A DNA stretch of 31,024 nt from Ophiothrix spiculata (GCA_000969725.1 JXSR01S004088.1), one strand, 5' to 3'. Shown: positions 1 to 10,301, counted from the first letter of the stretch. Made by a program: numbers and translations. Notes: generated from the sequence alone by a model not told the origin.

Positions 1-66
1 CGCGCGCCACTTGGGAACTTACGGCGCGCCACAATTGGCGCGCGCGCCGCTATTTGCGGATGCCTG
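1..66 (-). mobile_element. End of a hAT-like element (second copy of the 13321-13884 family, truncated by window edge)
   Basis: The reverse complement of 1-66 matches the left end of the element at 13321 (CAGGCATCCGCAAATAG, then GGCGCG-rich sequence and TTCCCAAGTGGCGCG). The terminus CAGGCA is at position 66. The rest of the element lies outside the window, so no target-site duplication can be checked. Confidence 0.75.
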
Positions 67-842
67 TTCTAGAATCTAGAATTAAGTGTCTAGTATTCAG
101 TTTTTCAAATTTCTGATTTTTATCTTAATTTTCAAAATATTATTAAAGTAGGTCAAAAACTTAAAAATTTTCTCCAAAAATTGTAATTTTGACCTGTTGC
201 TTGGTAATATTTCAGAAATGAGGAAAATTAAAATAACAGATGTGGGACCTGGATGTGTATGAGAATTCACAAATTTTTGATCATCATCATGCTAAAAATC
301 CACTTCTAGAGATTGCCTTTTTTGTATTTTATTTTCAGTTGCTAATTTTTTCAACATTGTTATATTTCACATAGCCCTTGTTTTGGGCTCTCAATATTGT
401 TCAGTTTATTGTATACCATGTCTGGGACACTCTGAATCAAACTAAAATCCCAGTGAAAATAGAGCCCATGAGTTCTTGGCTCACTCTTGCCGGAATTTCT
501 TTCGCCTGGGCAGCGCACCGGTGCGCTGCCCGGGCACATTGCTGGGTCCGTGGGAGGGGAGATCAGGGGAACGATACTAGTTCTATATTTCACACAATAT
601 CATAAAATTTTGTTTAGATGTGCATCACTTTGCTGGTTTGGAGAAAAGACTGAAAGCAATTCTATTATCCAGTTTCTTTTGTTAAGAAATCAACTTAAAT
701 TTGAACCTCATTGCTGAAAACTCCATGACACAGGGTGTGTATGTGGTGTGGATCTCCTTTGTCTTTGGCTTGACCACATAAAATTAGACCTTTCACAAGC
801 CAATATAAAACAAAGTCTTTTACCAAACCATTTCTCTGACAG
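67..842. other. Intron sequence upstream of exon 1
   Basis: No coding exon is supported here. The only structured item is a perfect 24-base palindrome at 508-531 (GGGCAGCGCACC then its complement), unusually GC-rich for its surroundings. Confidence 0.6.
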
Positions 843-1085
843 GTTTCTCGAACAATGAGGAAGTGTATAATGTAGACGAGGATTCATACAATGTGGACGA
901 GTCTTATAACGTAGACGAGTCTTACTCCGAGGAGGTCGGTAAAGACGATAGTGAACTCATGAGAACAGATGATGAAATCGATGTTGGCACTCTGTCCGAT
1001 GCACCCGTAGAAGACTGGAAAGAGGACCAAGTATTGGAGTGGCTGGATTTGGTTGGGCTTGGACATCTCAGAACACATTTTCAGG
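843..1085 (+). CDS. Exon 1 (internal): acidic N-terminal region and first half of SAM domain
   Basis: The acceptor (TTTCTCTGACAG) ends at 842 and the donor GTAAGT begins at 1086. The reading frame enters with two bases of a split codon and leaves one. The first part is acidic and contains a short repeat of the type YNVDES, three near copies (residues 9-27), rich in Tyr, Asp and Glu. From residue 56 it reads VEDWKEDQVLEWLDLVGL and ends LRTHFQ, the typical start of a SAM domain (Trp at helix 1, V.EWL..IGL core). There is no in-frame Met before residue 40, and the acceptor is good, so this is an internal exon with the true start further upstream. A tandem of tyrosines in acidic context could be phosphorylated, but that is a guess. 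Confidence 0.85.
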
Positions 1086-1722
1086 GTAAGTTTGTAAATC
1101 GTCAAGTGAGTGCAAGAAAGTTGTATCTGCAATGCCTCTCCTTTGTTTATTTCAAGAATTTTTCGAATTCGACTTCAAGAAATTATTTGCATTTTCAGAA
1201 AATTTCATAATAGTATTGGTGTCTTGGTGAGAGTATGATTTTTAGCTGTTAGTGAAAAAAATTGAGTGAAAAAATCAGTGAGAGTAAATTAAAAATATTC
1301 CTGGGAAATATGTGGGGTCTTTGCAGTGAGAGCACATGCAACTGTAAAAAAAATATGGGTCTATGGGTAACAGTGAAGCTGAAAATGAGGGTCTGGTCTT
1401 TTGAGCCTTACATATGGGTCATCTTCTGAATCAGACTGCACCCCACCCCGGGCCTTGTGTTTCATGGATCAATTTGTATATGTTGTATGTTAAACGTAGG
1501 TATTCCAATCTGGTGAATACTTTAAAATATACTTTTTGTATATTTGAATGAAGTGTCATTACCTACATAAAGCAAATGTGAGTAAAATATGTACTTTTAT
1601 GTGGTATCAAAATCTCAAATTTGATTTTGCAGTTGTACATGTAATCGGTGTGAGAATCATGCCTAAAGTGTACTGTTCACTTATAATTGGCAATAATTAT
1701 TTTATTATTTTTGTTTTTCTAG
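1086..1722. other. Intron 1
   Basis: It holds a MITE end at 1106-1142 and otherwise AT-rich sequence. No other gene is visible. Confidence 0.75.
1106..1142 (+). mobile_element. Truncated MITE end, GTGAGTGCAAG family
   Basis: The terminal sequence GTGAGTGCAAGAAAGTTG, continuing TATCTGCAATG, is shared with copies at 16200 and 21546. Only the first end is recognisable here. It begins 20 bases after the exon 1 donor, and its first bases CAA|GTGAGT are themselves a consensus splice donor. Confidence 0.8.
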
Positions 1723-1773
1723 GTCATGAACTATGTGGAAATAAGTTGCTTAATATTGACATGCAGTTCTTAG
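1723..1773 (+). CDS. Exon 2: middle of SAM domain (51-base exon)
   Basis: A small exon between acceptor TTTTTCTAG (ending 1722) and donor GTAAGA (1774). It completes the split Gly codon from exon 1 and encodes HELCGNKLLNIDMQFL. This matches the central SAM helices, where families show a pattern F..hel.G..LL.L....L. It is too short to find by ORF length and is supported by phase on both sides (in: 2 bases, out: 1 base) and by direct continuity of the SAM motif with exons 1 and 3. Confidence 0.85.
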   Translation, partial: VMNYVEISCLILTCSS

Positions 1774-2002
1774 GTAAGAAAACCCTTAAAACTTGTGGGG
1801 GGGTACTCAAATTTGATTTACGTAGGGATGAGGCTCGGTGAAAAGCCATTCATCCAAATACCAATTTTCAAGAAAAAGGGACCCATCCATATACCAAATT
1901 TTGAGTCAAATTGATTCAAAAATTGCATGTTTTTGCCCAAACTTGTGCCATTTTGGCATACATTATGCAGTTACGTCCACGGCAAAATTCTGACGACCTT
2001 TT

Positions 2003-3003
2003 TTCAATTCAATTCAATTCAATTTTATTTCCATGTTTCTTATAACACAATAGTACAATTTTCTCAAGGTACATTATGATTTTATACAAGATTTTACAAG
2101 ATGCATTTGAAAATACTTTCAAGTACTGGAAAATACAATAATGGTAGATTCTACAATTGATCAATAAAGTTATAAAAAGAGGATTATGACATGATTACAG
2201 ATTAGAATCAATGGATAGAATATAGGTCTAAAAATAGGAAACATGGCGGAGAGACCAATAAACTCAGGGAGTTTTTAACAGGCCCCACCTTGAAAAATGA
2301 TGACAAGGATATAATTTTGACATGTTACGACACTGGAGGACAAAACAAGACGGAGACAGGACAAAAACAGGACGGGGACAAGACAAGGACACAACAAAAC
2401 AGAACAGATTCATATTGCAATAGAAAACAAGAACCAAGGGAGTTCGTAGTACAATGGCCGATCAATCAAAGGTGCAAGCAATTACACAATTTTGAGAGCA
2501 TTGAATATACGAAAACTTGCAAATGGATTGAAAATAAATGTATATCAGTGTATGGGAGGAACATTGTGATTTCGATTAAATATTACTACAGAAATTTACT
2601 TTTTACTAATTAATTGGGAGGCAGAAAGGTCATTAAACATGTTAATTAGTTAGAATAACTTTTGAGAAGCTCTAATTTTACACGAGTTTTCAGTGAATAT
2701 AATTTATTTGTGTTTGTAATATTACTAGTGAGGGAATTCCATAATTTTGGGCCGGAATATTTGATTGAATATTTTACAAGGTCAGATGAGGGTATAGCTG
2801 ATATGTACTTGTTTGCGTGTCTGGTGTTATAGTTGTGAACGTCTTTATGTTTAGAAAAGAAGTTTGCAAATGAATTGGGGAGTGTATTTATTTTGTAGCG
2901 AAACATGAAAGTGGCTATTTGCAATTTGTTTTTTGAGTTTAACTGGTTCAAGTAGGGAAAACTAGATACTCCTGTGGTTAACCTGTCAATATATTTATAA
3001 CCT
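2003..3003 (-). mobile_element. 5'-truncated non-LTR retrotransposon (LINE) 3' end
   Basis: On the minus strand, from about 3003 down to 2646, an open frame encodes the C-terminal tail of a LINE reverse-transcriptase protein: YKYIDRLTTGVSSFPYLNQL, later IATFMFRYKINTLPNSF, HNYNTRHANKY and YSGPKLWNSL. The HxYNTR and G.KLWNSL motifs are characteristic of jockey/CR1/RTE-type ORF2 ends. A stop at about 2646 is followed by a 3' UTR and a terminal (TTGAA)n tail at 2003-2024, as these elements show. The RT and endonuclease cores are absent, so it is a dead fragment. Confidence 0.82.
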
Positions 3004-4289
3004 AATTGATCGATGTCGATAGATCGATGTCACATGACAAATGGGACATTCAGAAACTTAACATCCGGTCCAATCGATAATTGGTGTAATCGATGATTGC
3101 AATGACTGACAAACACAAACTTGGGTTAATCAGTGTTTTGAAGCTGATTTACATATGACATCAGTCGCGTACCTTCCGAAGGGTCTATTGAAATAAGATT
3201 TGGCATGCCATATAAGGAGGTATCATTCTTGATTGACAGCAAGTATGGCGTGTCTAGCTTGTATAGTTTTCAAGAAACAACCTCATGAATATAGCTTTAT
3301 CGTACGGTACAGATGGGGGAAATTAAGCATGGCGATCTCCTTAGACATAAGCGATGGCCTGCTCAGATGATGTGTTAGAAATAACAGGCAGCGCGCATCA
3401 TTAAAACCACAAATAGCTTGAAAAACTACATGAATAATGTTGAATATATTCCTGACAGTTTTGCGAAAGTATGAACTTATTTAATGAAGTAGTTTTGAAA
3501 TGGCAAGGTGAGAAAGAAATCCTCATATACCTACAACACACAGTGTGTGCGTGAGGTCACGGTGCATTGTTTGTCGGCCCGTGTTGAAGATATAGGAGAG
3601 TTGACAATAAGTGCACAATGAATTTTCAAAAGATTTGTGAATAAATGCTTTAATTTGCATCATTTGGCACAAAGTATGGAAGATTTTGACAAGAAAAGCC
3701 ATCAAAATACCACATTTTGTGAAGAATAAGGACCAATTAAAATACCTAGAGCCTGATTTTGCTTCCCGAGTTTGTGGCATGTCCCCGTTACCCTTTTTGT
3801 ACAAAGTACGACCCTAGGATTGCTGGTTACCAAGGAACTAGTTCTTTATATCCAAATTCAAATTAATCAAAATCATTTTGTTGTACTTAGGGCTTTATAT
3901 GTAATAAATGCAAAAAAATCAGTATAATGGTGAAGGAAATATTTCTTTATGAAAAGAATTGTCCTATCAGATGTTATTATGAAGAGGGTTTACTATATTT
4001 TCTTATGTAAAAATATCTTCATATGGCTTTTGTATACTTACAAAACAAGTGTACAGCATACTCATCAATTGTGCAAATTGCAATCCACTTTGTCAAGCTT
4101 ATAGAATTTTAATAATAATCATAATTTTAAAATTTTAAGAATTAAAAAAACTTTGAATAGTAGAAGTCACGCAACTCCAATTTCTTCCAATATTGTTGCA
4201 GATATTCATACTCAAGATGTATGCAGCTCATTGCTAGGTAAAGCTATGATGCTGTTGACTCTTAAAATGAGCCAGTAACAAACTGAATT

Positions 4290-4502
4290 AAAGAAGAGAC
4301 CTTCCCGTCATACATAGGTTCCAATGGGATTTTTGTACAGGTTTGAATGAGAGGGTTTAGGGATGAAACATAGCACAATCAGCAGACCTCATCCCAGTTT
4401 TGCATTTCAGATATGTTTCATCCCTAAACCCTCTCATCACAACCCATACAAAAAATCCCATTGGAAGCAAGGCATGATGGGAAGGTCCTGATGTCTTCTT
4501 TT
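4290..4502. mobile_element. Palindromic MITE, GGACCTTCCCRTCAT family (copy 1)
   Basis: Long inverted repeats: AGACCTTCCCGTCAT and CCAATGGGATTTTTGTACAG on the left, and their complements on the right (GGGAAGGTCCTGATG, AATCCCATTGGAAGC). Inner arms AGGGTTTAGGGATGAAAC pair with their complement around 4415. Related to 6282-6500. No matching target-site duplication is visible at these borders. Confidence 0.88.
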
Positions 4503-4737
4503 GTGCTGACTAGCCTGATTGTACCATAAAGTAGAGATGACCATAATTAGATTCATGTGCTCTTCTATTTGACAACAGAAAATCTGTAATGCACAACTCT
4601 TCAGTAAACCTGGACAAAGCACTTTTATGGGGGTTTCCATTCAAATGATGAAACAACTCGTTTGAGCATTTGTATATCTTATTCAAATGATAAAACACAG
4701 GTCCATTTTAACATTTATGTCTTATAATTTATTCCAG

Positions 4738-4839
4738 ATGAAATGCAGGTAACCAATAAGCAAGACCGTGAACTGCTGCTGTCACACCTCTATCAACTCA
4801 ATAACCCAGCAGCTAATATACTACAGAATGATACAATAT
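4738..4839 (+). CDS. Exon 3: C-terminal helix of SAM domain
   Basis: The acceptor (TTTATTCCAG) ends at 4737 and the donor GTAAGT starts at 4840. It encodes DEMQVTNKQDRELLLSHLYQ followed by LNNPAANILQNDTI, the last SAM helices (L.EMGVTN..DRE.LL). Phase is 2 bases in, 1 base out, which joins to exon 4 as a Cys codon. The 3' part of this exon with its donor is repeated twice more immediately downstream (see the tandem repeat at 4771-5016). I chose the first donor because it keeps the phase of exon 4. The second and third donors would add 82 or 164 bases and shift the frame. Confidence 0.85.
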
Positions 4840-5016
4840 GTAAGTCAAACAAAACTGCTGCTGTCACACCTCTATCAACTCAATAACCCCGCAGCTAATA
4901 TACTACAGAATGATACAATATGTAAGTCAAACAAAACTGCTGCTGTCACACCTCTATCAACTCAATAACCCAGCAGCTAATATACTACAGAATGATACAA
5001 TATGTAAGTCTAGCAA
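4771..5016 (+). repeat. Three-copy tandem repeat (period 82) of exon 3 3' end plus donor
   Basis: Copies start at 4771, 4853 and 4935. Each carries the last 69 bases of exon 3, the donor GTAAGTC and a few intron bases. Copies 1 and 2 are almost identical (one base differs in the CCCAGC/CCCCGC position). Only copy 1 has the acceptor and the 5' part of the exon. Since 82 is not a multiple of three, use of the downstream donors would break the frame. The near identity points to a recent duplication. Confidence 0.95.
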
Positions 5017-5882
5017 AACTGAAAAATTCGAAAAATTTAGGAACAGGGTGGATGGCTTTTTTAAAATGGATGTAGCTCCGATTATTCATCAAAGGTATTT
5101 TTAAAGCAATCATGTTTTATGATTGTTGCACATACAGACCGATCTTGTTATTTTTTGTTTAAACACTTAACCCCCCCCCCCCCCTTCCATTGGTCATTAA
5201 AAACCTTAAGACTTTCACTCCGGCAAGCCGCTCACAGCGGCTTACAAAAGCGTACATGATTGGACGGAATTAAATTCTGGCTTAACTATAAAAATATCTG
5301 TAAAAAAAATCCAAAAAAATCAGAACTCAACCTGTAACTTCCTGATACAAAGAGGTATCTAGCGCCATCAACAATTTGGCAAAAATGTTAAGGCCGGCAG
5401 TCTACAGTTACCATAAGTGAATACCATGCGACGCTCTGAGCGGCTTCCCATCCAGAGAGAGCATTTTGAAAAAAAAATCTGGAGGGAAAGAGTTAAAGTG
5501 AAATGCTTCGAACAAAAATTAAAGGAAATGTGTCTTTTAAAAAAAAAAATGTGCTGTGCATTGGAATCCTGCTGGTGGCAAAAAGTTGAGTGTGCTTGAA
5601 ATTCCCTTGGACAAGGAACTAACTGCTAATTATCTCGTGGAAACTCATATGAAACTCTGGGCGCTAATCTGGCAGCGATGGTACATATGAGGGCTGATCA
5701 AGGTTCAGCGCCCCTAGAGCTTGCTCCAGAATTTGAATGTTTGGTGTGTAATGGAGCTTACTTGGGCCACAGTGGTCAGCGACCACCTGTAAAGTATGCT
5801 AGATGCCGTGTGGAATTACAACAAATCAGACAGGCATAGCGCACTATGAATCCCTTTTTAATTTTTAAATTTTTCCCCTCAG
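4840..5882. other. Intron 3
   Basis: Holds the two extra exon 3 copies (4853-5016), a run of 14 C (5171-5184) and a small hairpin (AAGCCGCT-CAC-AGCGGCTT at 5225-5243). A 60-codon open frame at 5417-5599 has no recognisable motif. Nothing else is supported. Confidence 0.7.
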
Positions 5883-6270
5883 GTGCAATAAACCAAAGTA
5901 GTGGATATGAAAGACAGAAATACATCGCAGCTGTAACTGTACTGCAGTCGCAAGACCCAGAGGGTGCTATTGAATTAATGCCACCAGACTCCGCCCCAGT
6001 CATGGACAAAGTGGCTGAAAACCCTGAGAGCAGAGAGACTAGCCCAAGAACAAACAGTAAACCTACATCACCAAGACTAACAGAAACTACAGATGCCTCA
6101 ACAGTATCCCAAGATGTTATGAGTGCTAGTCCTAAAATTGGAGAGAATAAGGAGAGAGAGGATTGTGTGGATGCATCTCCTAGTCGAGAGGTGAAGTTAA
6201 AAAGTACACCAAGCTCTGGGAGTGAAGGAGGAGGTAGACAAAGTGAAGGGGAGGAAAGGAAGAAGAAAGG
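5883..6270 (+). CDS. Exon 4: Ser/Thr/Pro/Glu-rich linker
   Basis: The longest exon (388 bases), with acceptor TTTTTCCCCTCAG ending at 5882 and donor GTAAGA at 6271. The start (AINQSSGYERQKYIAAVTVL) may still be helical. The rest is low complexity, with SP/TP motifs (ETSPRT, PTSPRL, SASPK, DASPSR) and a basic/Gly end (EGGGRQSEGEERKKKG). It looks like a flexible, possibly phosphorylated linker between SAM and RA1. It leaves two bases (GG) that pair with one base from exon 5. A MITE has inserted 11 bases after its donor (6282-6500). Confidence 0.85.
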
Positions 6271-6272
6271 GT

Positions 6273-6509
6273 AAGAAGCACAAAAGAAGATATCAGGACC
6301 TTCCCATCATGCCTGGCTTCCAATGGGATTTTTTGTACAGGTTGTAATAGAGGGTTTAGGGATAAAACATATCTGATATGCAAAATTGGGATGAGCTCTA
6401 CTAATTATGCTATTTTTCATCCCTAAACCCTCTTATTAAAACCTGTACAAAAATCCTATTGGAAGCAAGGCATGATGGGAAGGTCCTTATATATTCTTTT
6501 AAGAAGCAC
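6273..6509. mobile_element. Mutator-like MITE with perfect 9-base target-site duplication (copy 2)
   Basis: The element is 6282-6500 (219 bases). The terminal inverted repeats start AAAAGAAGATATCAGGACC on the left and AAAAGAATATATAAGGACC when the right end is reverse-complemented, continuing TTCCCATCATGCC. It is flanked on both sides by AAGAAGCAC (6273-6281 and 6501-6509). A 9-base duplication is typical of Mutator-like elements. The left copy of the duplication overlaps the exon 4 donor (GT AAGAAGCAC). Confidence 0.93.
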
Positions 6510-6773
6510 TGCAATACTTTCTGTACAAACTTGCACTTGAAAGAGGTATTAGGTGTGATAAAAATCTTCTATTTATGTTTCATATATTTTTTGATACCTG
6601 CTTGCATATGAGAGGGTATTAAAAAGTTTAAAACTTCACCAAGAATGGAAGGAGCTATATCAATGAAATTTTGTCAGAATAGTCACTTTTCCTTATTAAT
6701 GTATGATAGTGCATAATGGTCTCATAAGTAGTTTTTACTTTCTTACAATAAATAAATACCATCAACCTCCCTG

Positions 6774-7163
6774 CTAATAATAATAATAATAATAACTGGT
6801 TTTTGTATAGCGATTTACCATTTAGATCAAACCGCTCATGATTCGCTTCAGGTAGATCGTCACAATCATTTCACTTCATTTAGGCGTTTTGCGGCCTTTT
6901 CAAGCGCATATCCTATCAGTAGTTAGAATGTAATATGTACCCTTTATGCAGCTTCCCATATCCTGGGTGGGGGCAGACTATGGTGGACAAATCTGGTGAC
7001 AGTTTTAAGTGCAGGAGGAAGACCGGAGTACCCGAAGAAAAACCTGCGGAAGCTAGTATGGACTGAAAAAAGTATGGACTGGACCGGGGATCGAACCCAC
7101 AACAGTCCTATGTTGCTCATTGGTGCAAAGCGAGGGAAGTACCGCTACGCTAACCAGCTTCCC
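6774..7163 (-). mobile_element. tRNA-derived SINE with (TTA)n tail
   Basis: Read on the minus strand it begins at about 7163 with a tRNA-like head: an A box TGGTTAGCGTAGCGG (7142-7156) and a B box GGGTTCGATCCCC (7086-7098). The body runs to an uninterrupted TAA/TTA run at 6774-6795. A box to B box spacing and the trailing trinucleotide tail mark it as a SINE, not a functional tRNA gene. Confidence 0.83.
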
Positions 7164-7327
7164 AAAATATGTACATGATTTAAGTCCCTGCATTTGAAGA
7201 GTTACAGTGCCAAGAAAATCTTTGATGACATGTTCAAATCTTAATTGTTTGATCCCATAGTAAAGGGTAGGGTTTCCTCTTTCCATTGATACCAATATGG
7301 TATTTATGAGTAACCCCCCCTCCCCCC

Positions 7328-7545
7328 ATGTTACCTAAGAGAAGGTATCATGTGTATCCCATCATGCATTGCATCCTATGAGAAATTTTGTACAGGAAGT
7401 CATGTGAGTAGTTAGTGATGAAACATGCCCGAAATTAACTTTGATTTATGGGCATTTCGTCGCTAACTACTCACATAATTTCCTATATAAACAACCCCAT
7501 TGGAAGCAATGCATGATGGGATACATACAATATCTTATGTTATCT
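7328..7545. mobile_element. Mutator-like MITE related to the previous, with near-perfect 9-base duplication
   Basis: The element is 7337-7536 (200 bases). Ends AAGAGAAGGTATC / AAGATATTGTATG continue into the shared TATCCCATCATGCATTGC. Flanks are ATGTTACCT (7328-7336) and ATGTTATCT (7537-7545), one base different. The inner arms GTGAGTAGTTAGTGATGAAA and complement form a hairpin. It resembles the 4290 and 6282 elements in layout (CCCATCATGC subterminal, TTGGAAGCAA), so they belong to one broad group. Confidence 0.88.
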
Positions 7546-9490
7546 GATCCCTCTTTTGCATATTAAAAATAGACTCATATTTTCGTAACCTGTACTTTTC
7601 ATTGATAAAACCACTTGCTATAATGAAGACGTCAATGTATCTCTTAGACATGAATATGTAGCATTGATTTCCAATATTGGTATCAGCCTAGCTGCCCTAT
7701 CATGGCAATATTATACTGGATATTGATGGAAAGTAGGTCATTGACCTGCTTCTGACAAGGGGTGCTCACATAAATCAAATTGTCATGAGTTACAATAAAA
7801 ACAAATCATTTTCAATTATTATATTTTATTAACTTAAGGAAATGTCTAAATTTATTTCTTCGTTGAAACTTGTCAATGAATAGAATTGATTCAAATTGAT
7901 ACAATATCTGTGCAATGGATAGAAATACAACATGTTTTCAATTTAATTTTGTTGTTACTGGTCATTAATAACCTGCGTAATAGCGCGATCCAATCTAATA
8001 AGATTATTTCTACTTTTACGCAAACAACTGTGTGGTCATTATCAGGTAACAATGACTTCTTATAATGACACGCGTATTTTTACGCGCGTCAGTATTTTTC
8101 TTCAGGAGCTACGCTCCCTCAAAAAAATACCTCGGTCCAAAACAATCACCTCAGAATTCACATTATGACCTCAAAAAAAGATGGTGCAAAGTTATTATTG
8201 TCTAATTATTTGCTGTACAGAGATTCTTCTTACTTCTTTCAATATACCAAATATGGGTTTTTTGTGGAGTGTCTTCAAAAGTACAATACATGATGACAGA
8301 AAGCAATACTAAAACAAAAGTAAATATATTTGTGGGTTTTGCCCACTCTAGATGATTTGCTATAATTGTAAGAAAGCTCAAAACAATTAACAATTTTACA
8401 AATTCTATATAAAACGTGTAGCCTATGGGGGAGTTTTTGACAATATATCTTGCCCTGTATTGACTCTGAGTGTGACCCCCATGTTTGGTTTATTGAGACA
8501 GATTTGTCGTTTCCTTTATTGATCAGTAGCTAGATTACCGTGTAAATGTTTCTTTTCATATCATAATTGCCCACAAAATTTTGCCAAATGGATCGTACGG
8601 TGTATCGCAGTTCACTTTGCAGCAAATTTTACTCATTTTTGAAGAAGTCATGTAATAGCTAGAATGTCAATGTTACGTTACTGGCAGGCTTTCTGTACAG
8701 GATCACCAATTGATGATTAGAACCAACAAGATATTGGGACTCCAGATAAAATGGGATATGATATTATGTTTTGTATTGAGTGATTCCCTTGTTGCACTGT
8801 TACTATGTGTGCTGCTAAGCCATTCCATGTGGAAACATTTGGAGTGATTAAAGTGGAATTCGTAAACATTTGTCTGACAATTTAACATCAACAATTTTTT
8901 ATCATCTTGCCACACTTGCCACGAAGGATATATTGCCATGGTTTGAATATGAAAGCTTTCTTCGACATCTACAAACTTTGGTTTTGAAATAGCATCAGCT
9001 CCATGCTAGAGGAGAAGTACATACCACTTTGTATATAAAAGAATAAGAAAAGAATGCTTCTCCAGAAAATTTTAAACATTTTTCAGGAAATTTTGACTTA
9101 ATTGCACCCCTGCTTCTTCATGGGTTTTTGCATGTGGAAATGTGGAATATGCACAAAGTGAGGCATGAGTAAAAAATTCTCCATATTTGTGACGTACATA
9201 TCACACAAATTGTGAGGAAATTTTATTGAATATGTTTTATATTTTGTACGTCACGATGACAAGAGTCTGATGATAATATCAGCTTGCTCCAACAAGATGT
9301 TTATTAGGAGGAAAAGCAATTCGCATATGGATTCAGTTAACATTTTTTTAGTAGTAGTTCACAACTTTATGTGATTAACAGCATTGAAAAGACGTCTTGA
9401 CAAATCAAGAGGATTTCTTTATGTGGAATATCCATCTTCAAAACAAATGCCGAAAATGTAAGTGCTATTTCAAGAGTGAAAAAAAAAATT

Positions 9491-9562
9491 CAGGTGATTT
9501 ATAGTGCACTATGCCTCCCTAAATATAATTCCATGCAGACTCAGTATACTTTACTGAGCTTT
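9491..9562 (+). repeat. Dispersed repeat, copy 1
   Basis: Begins CAGGTGATTTATAGTG and matches 15815-15888 through the phrase CCTCCC, then TAATTCCATGC, with scattered changes. Type unknown. Confidence 0.75.
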
Positions 9563-9589
9563 TACTAATAGATCGTCATGCAAATTTGA

Positions 9590-9822
9590 GAAAGTCATAT
9601 TTGCAATATCTGCCATTTACATAAACTTCCTGACTGTATAATGTCCTACTCTTGGGTTAGTGACTCTTAAAAATGGTTCAATGGTTCTTCAGGTGACATG
9701 TCACAAGAAGAACAATTTAAAGAGTCACTGACATATGGGAGAGACATTTTGAAGGATTTTTGCATTCTTGTGACCAGGTGTTAAGCTGTTGCAGTTAAGA
9801 ATTTCTTGCACTCACATGATGA
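9590..9822 (+). mobile_element. Diverged full-length MITE, GTGAGTGCAAG family
   Basis: Contains the family's left interior (GCAATATCTGCCAT), the central hairpin (GTGACTCTTAA to AATGGTTCTTCAGGTGACA with its complement and GAGTCACTGACATATG) and the right end TTTCTTGCACTCAC at 9822. It is more degraded than the copy at 21546. Confidence 0.8.
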
Positions 9823-10188
9823 ACTGTCAAGTAGTCATTAGGTTTAAATCACTACTTGAACTCCCTGGGCCAATGGGGCTACATTAATTTGGCTCAATCC
9901 TAGAAGTTTGAGTGATTCACACCCTCATAGAATATGCAGTTTTCTCTCACTTGGCCCCGTTTGGGCTCAAATGCAAAACGATCAATGCAGGTTATGTTTA
10001 ACGGTACTAGACTTTACCAACTGACCTAGCAAGAAATAAGTGTACTGTTCAAAACTCTCCTCATGTGTTTTTACTATTTTTCCATAGGGTTGAAACATCA
10101 TGAATAAACATGATAATTTTATCCATTTCATTTTGAAAAAAATGTATAAACAATTTTTATTTTAGATTTTTATGATTGTTCTTCATAG

Positions 10189-10301
10189 GATTTTGAAATT
10201 AATGGGTGCAATTTCTCCGAGAGCTGTGAGCCCAAGGCCACGGAAAAAACACAGCAAAAGTGAAAGTACCATTCAAGTATGGCCCAAGTTAGAAGTCAAA
10301 G
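10189..10301 (+). CDS. Exon 5: basic linker and first strand of RA1
   Basis: The acceptor (GTTCTTCATAG) ends at 10188 and the donor GTAAGA begins at 10302. It encodes a basic stretch with SP sites (ISPRAVSPRPRKKHSKSES) and then TIQVWPKLEVK, which is the likely first beta strand of the RA domain completed in exon 6. Phase is 1 base in and 1 base out, matching exons 4 and 6. The preceding intron is about 3.9 kb and full of repeats. Confidence 0.8.

Larger units (their letters stand above)
1774..4737. other. Intron 2
   Basis: It contains a LINE 3' fragment (2003-3003) and a palindromic MITE (4290-4502). The stretch 1790-1990 reads like a dispersed repeat (GGGGGGGTACTCAAATTTG), but no second copy is in the window. 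I see nothing recognisable in 3004-4289. Confidence 0.7.
6271..10188. other. Intron 4
   Basis: A 3.9 kb intron with two Mutator-like MITEs, a SINE, a dispersed repeat and a diverged MITE. The stretch 7546-9490 shows nothing recognisable apart from a small inverted pair, GTGACGTAC (9189) and GTACGTCAC (9247). Confidence 0.7.

Noticed and set aside
843-963. Start codon of the protein in exon 1
   Set aside because: The in-frame Met at residue 40 is inside an otherwise coding exon that has a good acceptor at 842, and the nearby ATG at 855 is out of frame.
2290-2613. 107-codon plus-strand open frame
   Set aside because: It lies in the antisense of the LINE 3' untranslated region and has a Lys/Thr/Gln-rich low-complexity product.
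5417-5599. Sixty-codon basic open frame in intron 3
   Set aside because: Basic, Lys/Glu-rich content arises from A-rich sequence. No splice signals in phase with exons 3 and 4, and no recognisable motif.
7086-7163. Possible tRNA gene on the minus strand
   Set aside because: A and B boxes are present, but the sequence continues into a SINE body with a TTA tail and no proper acceptor stem.
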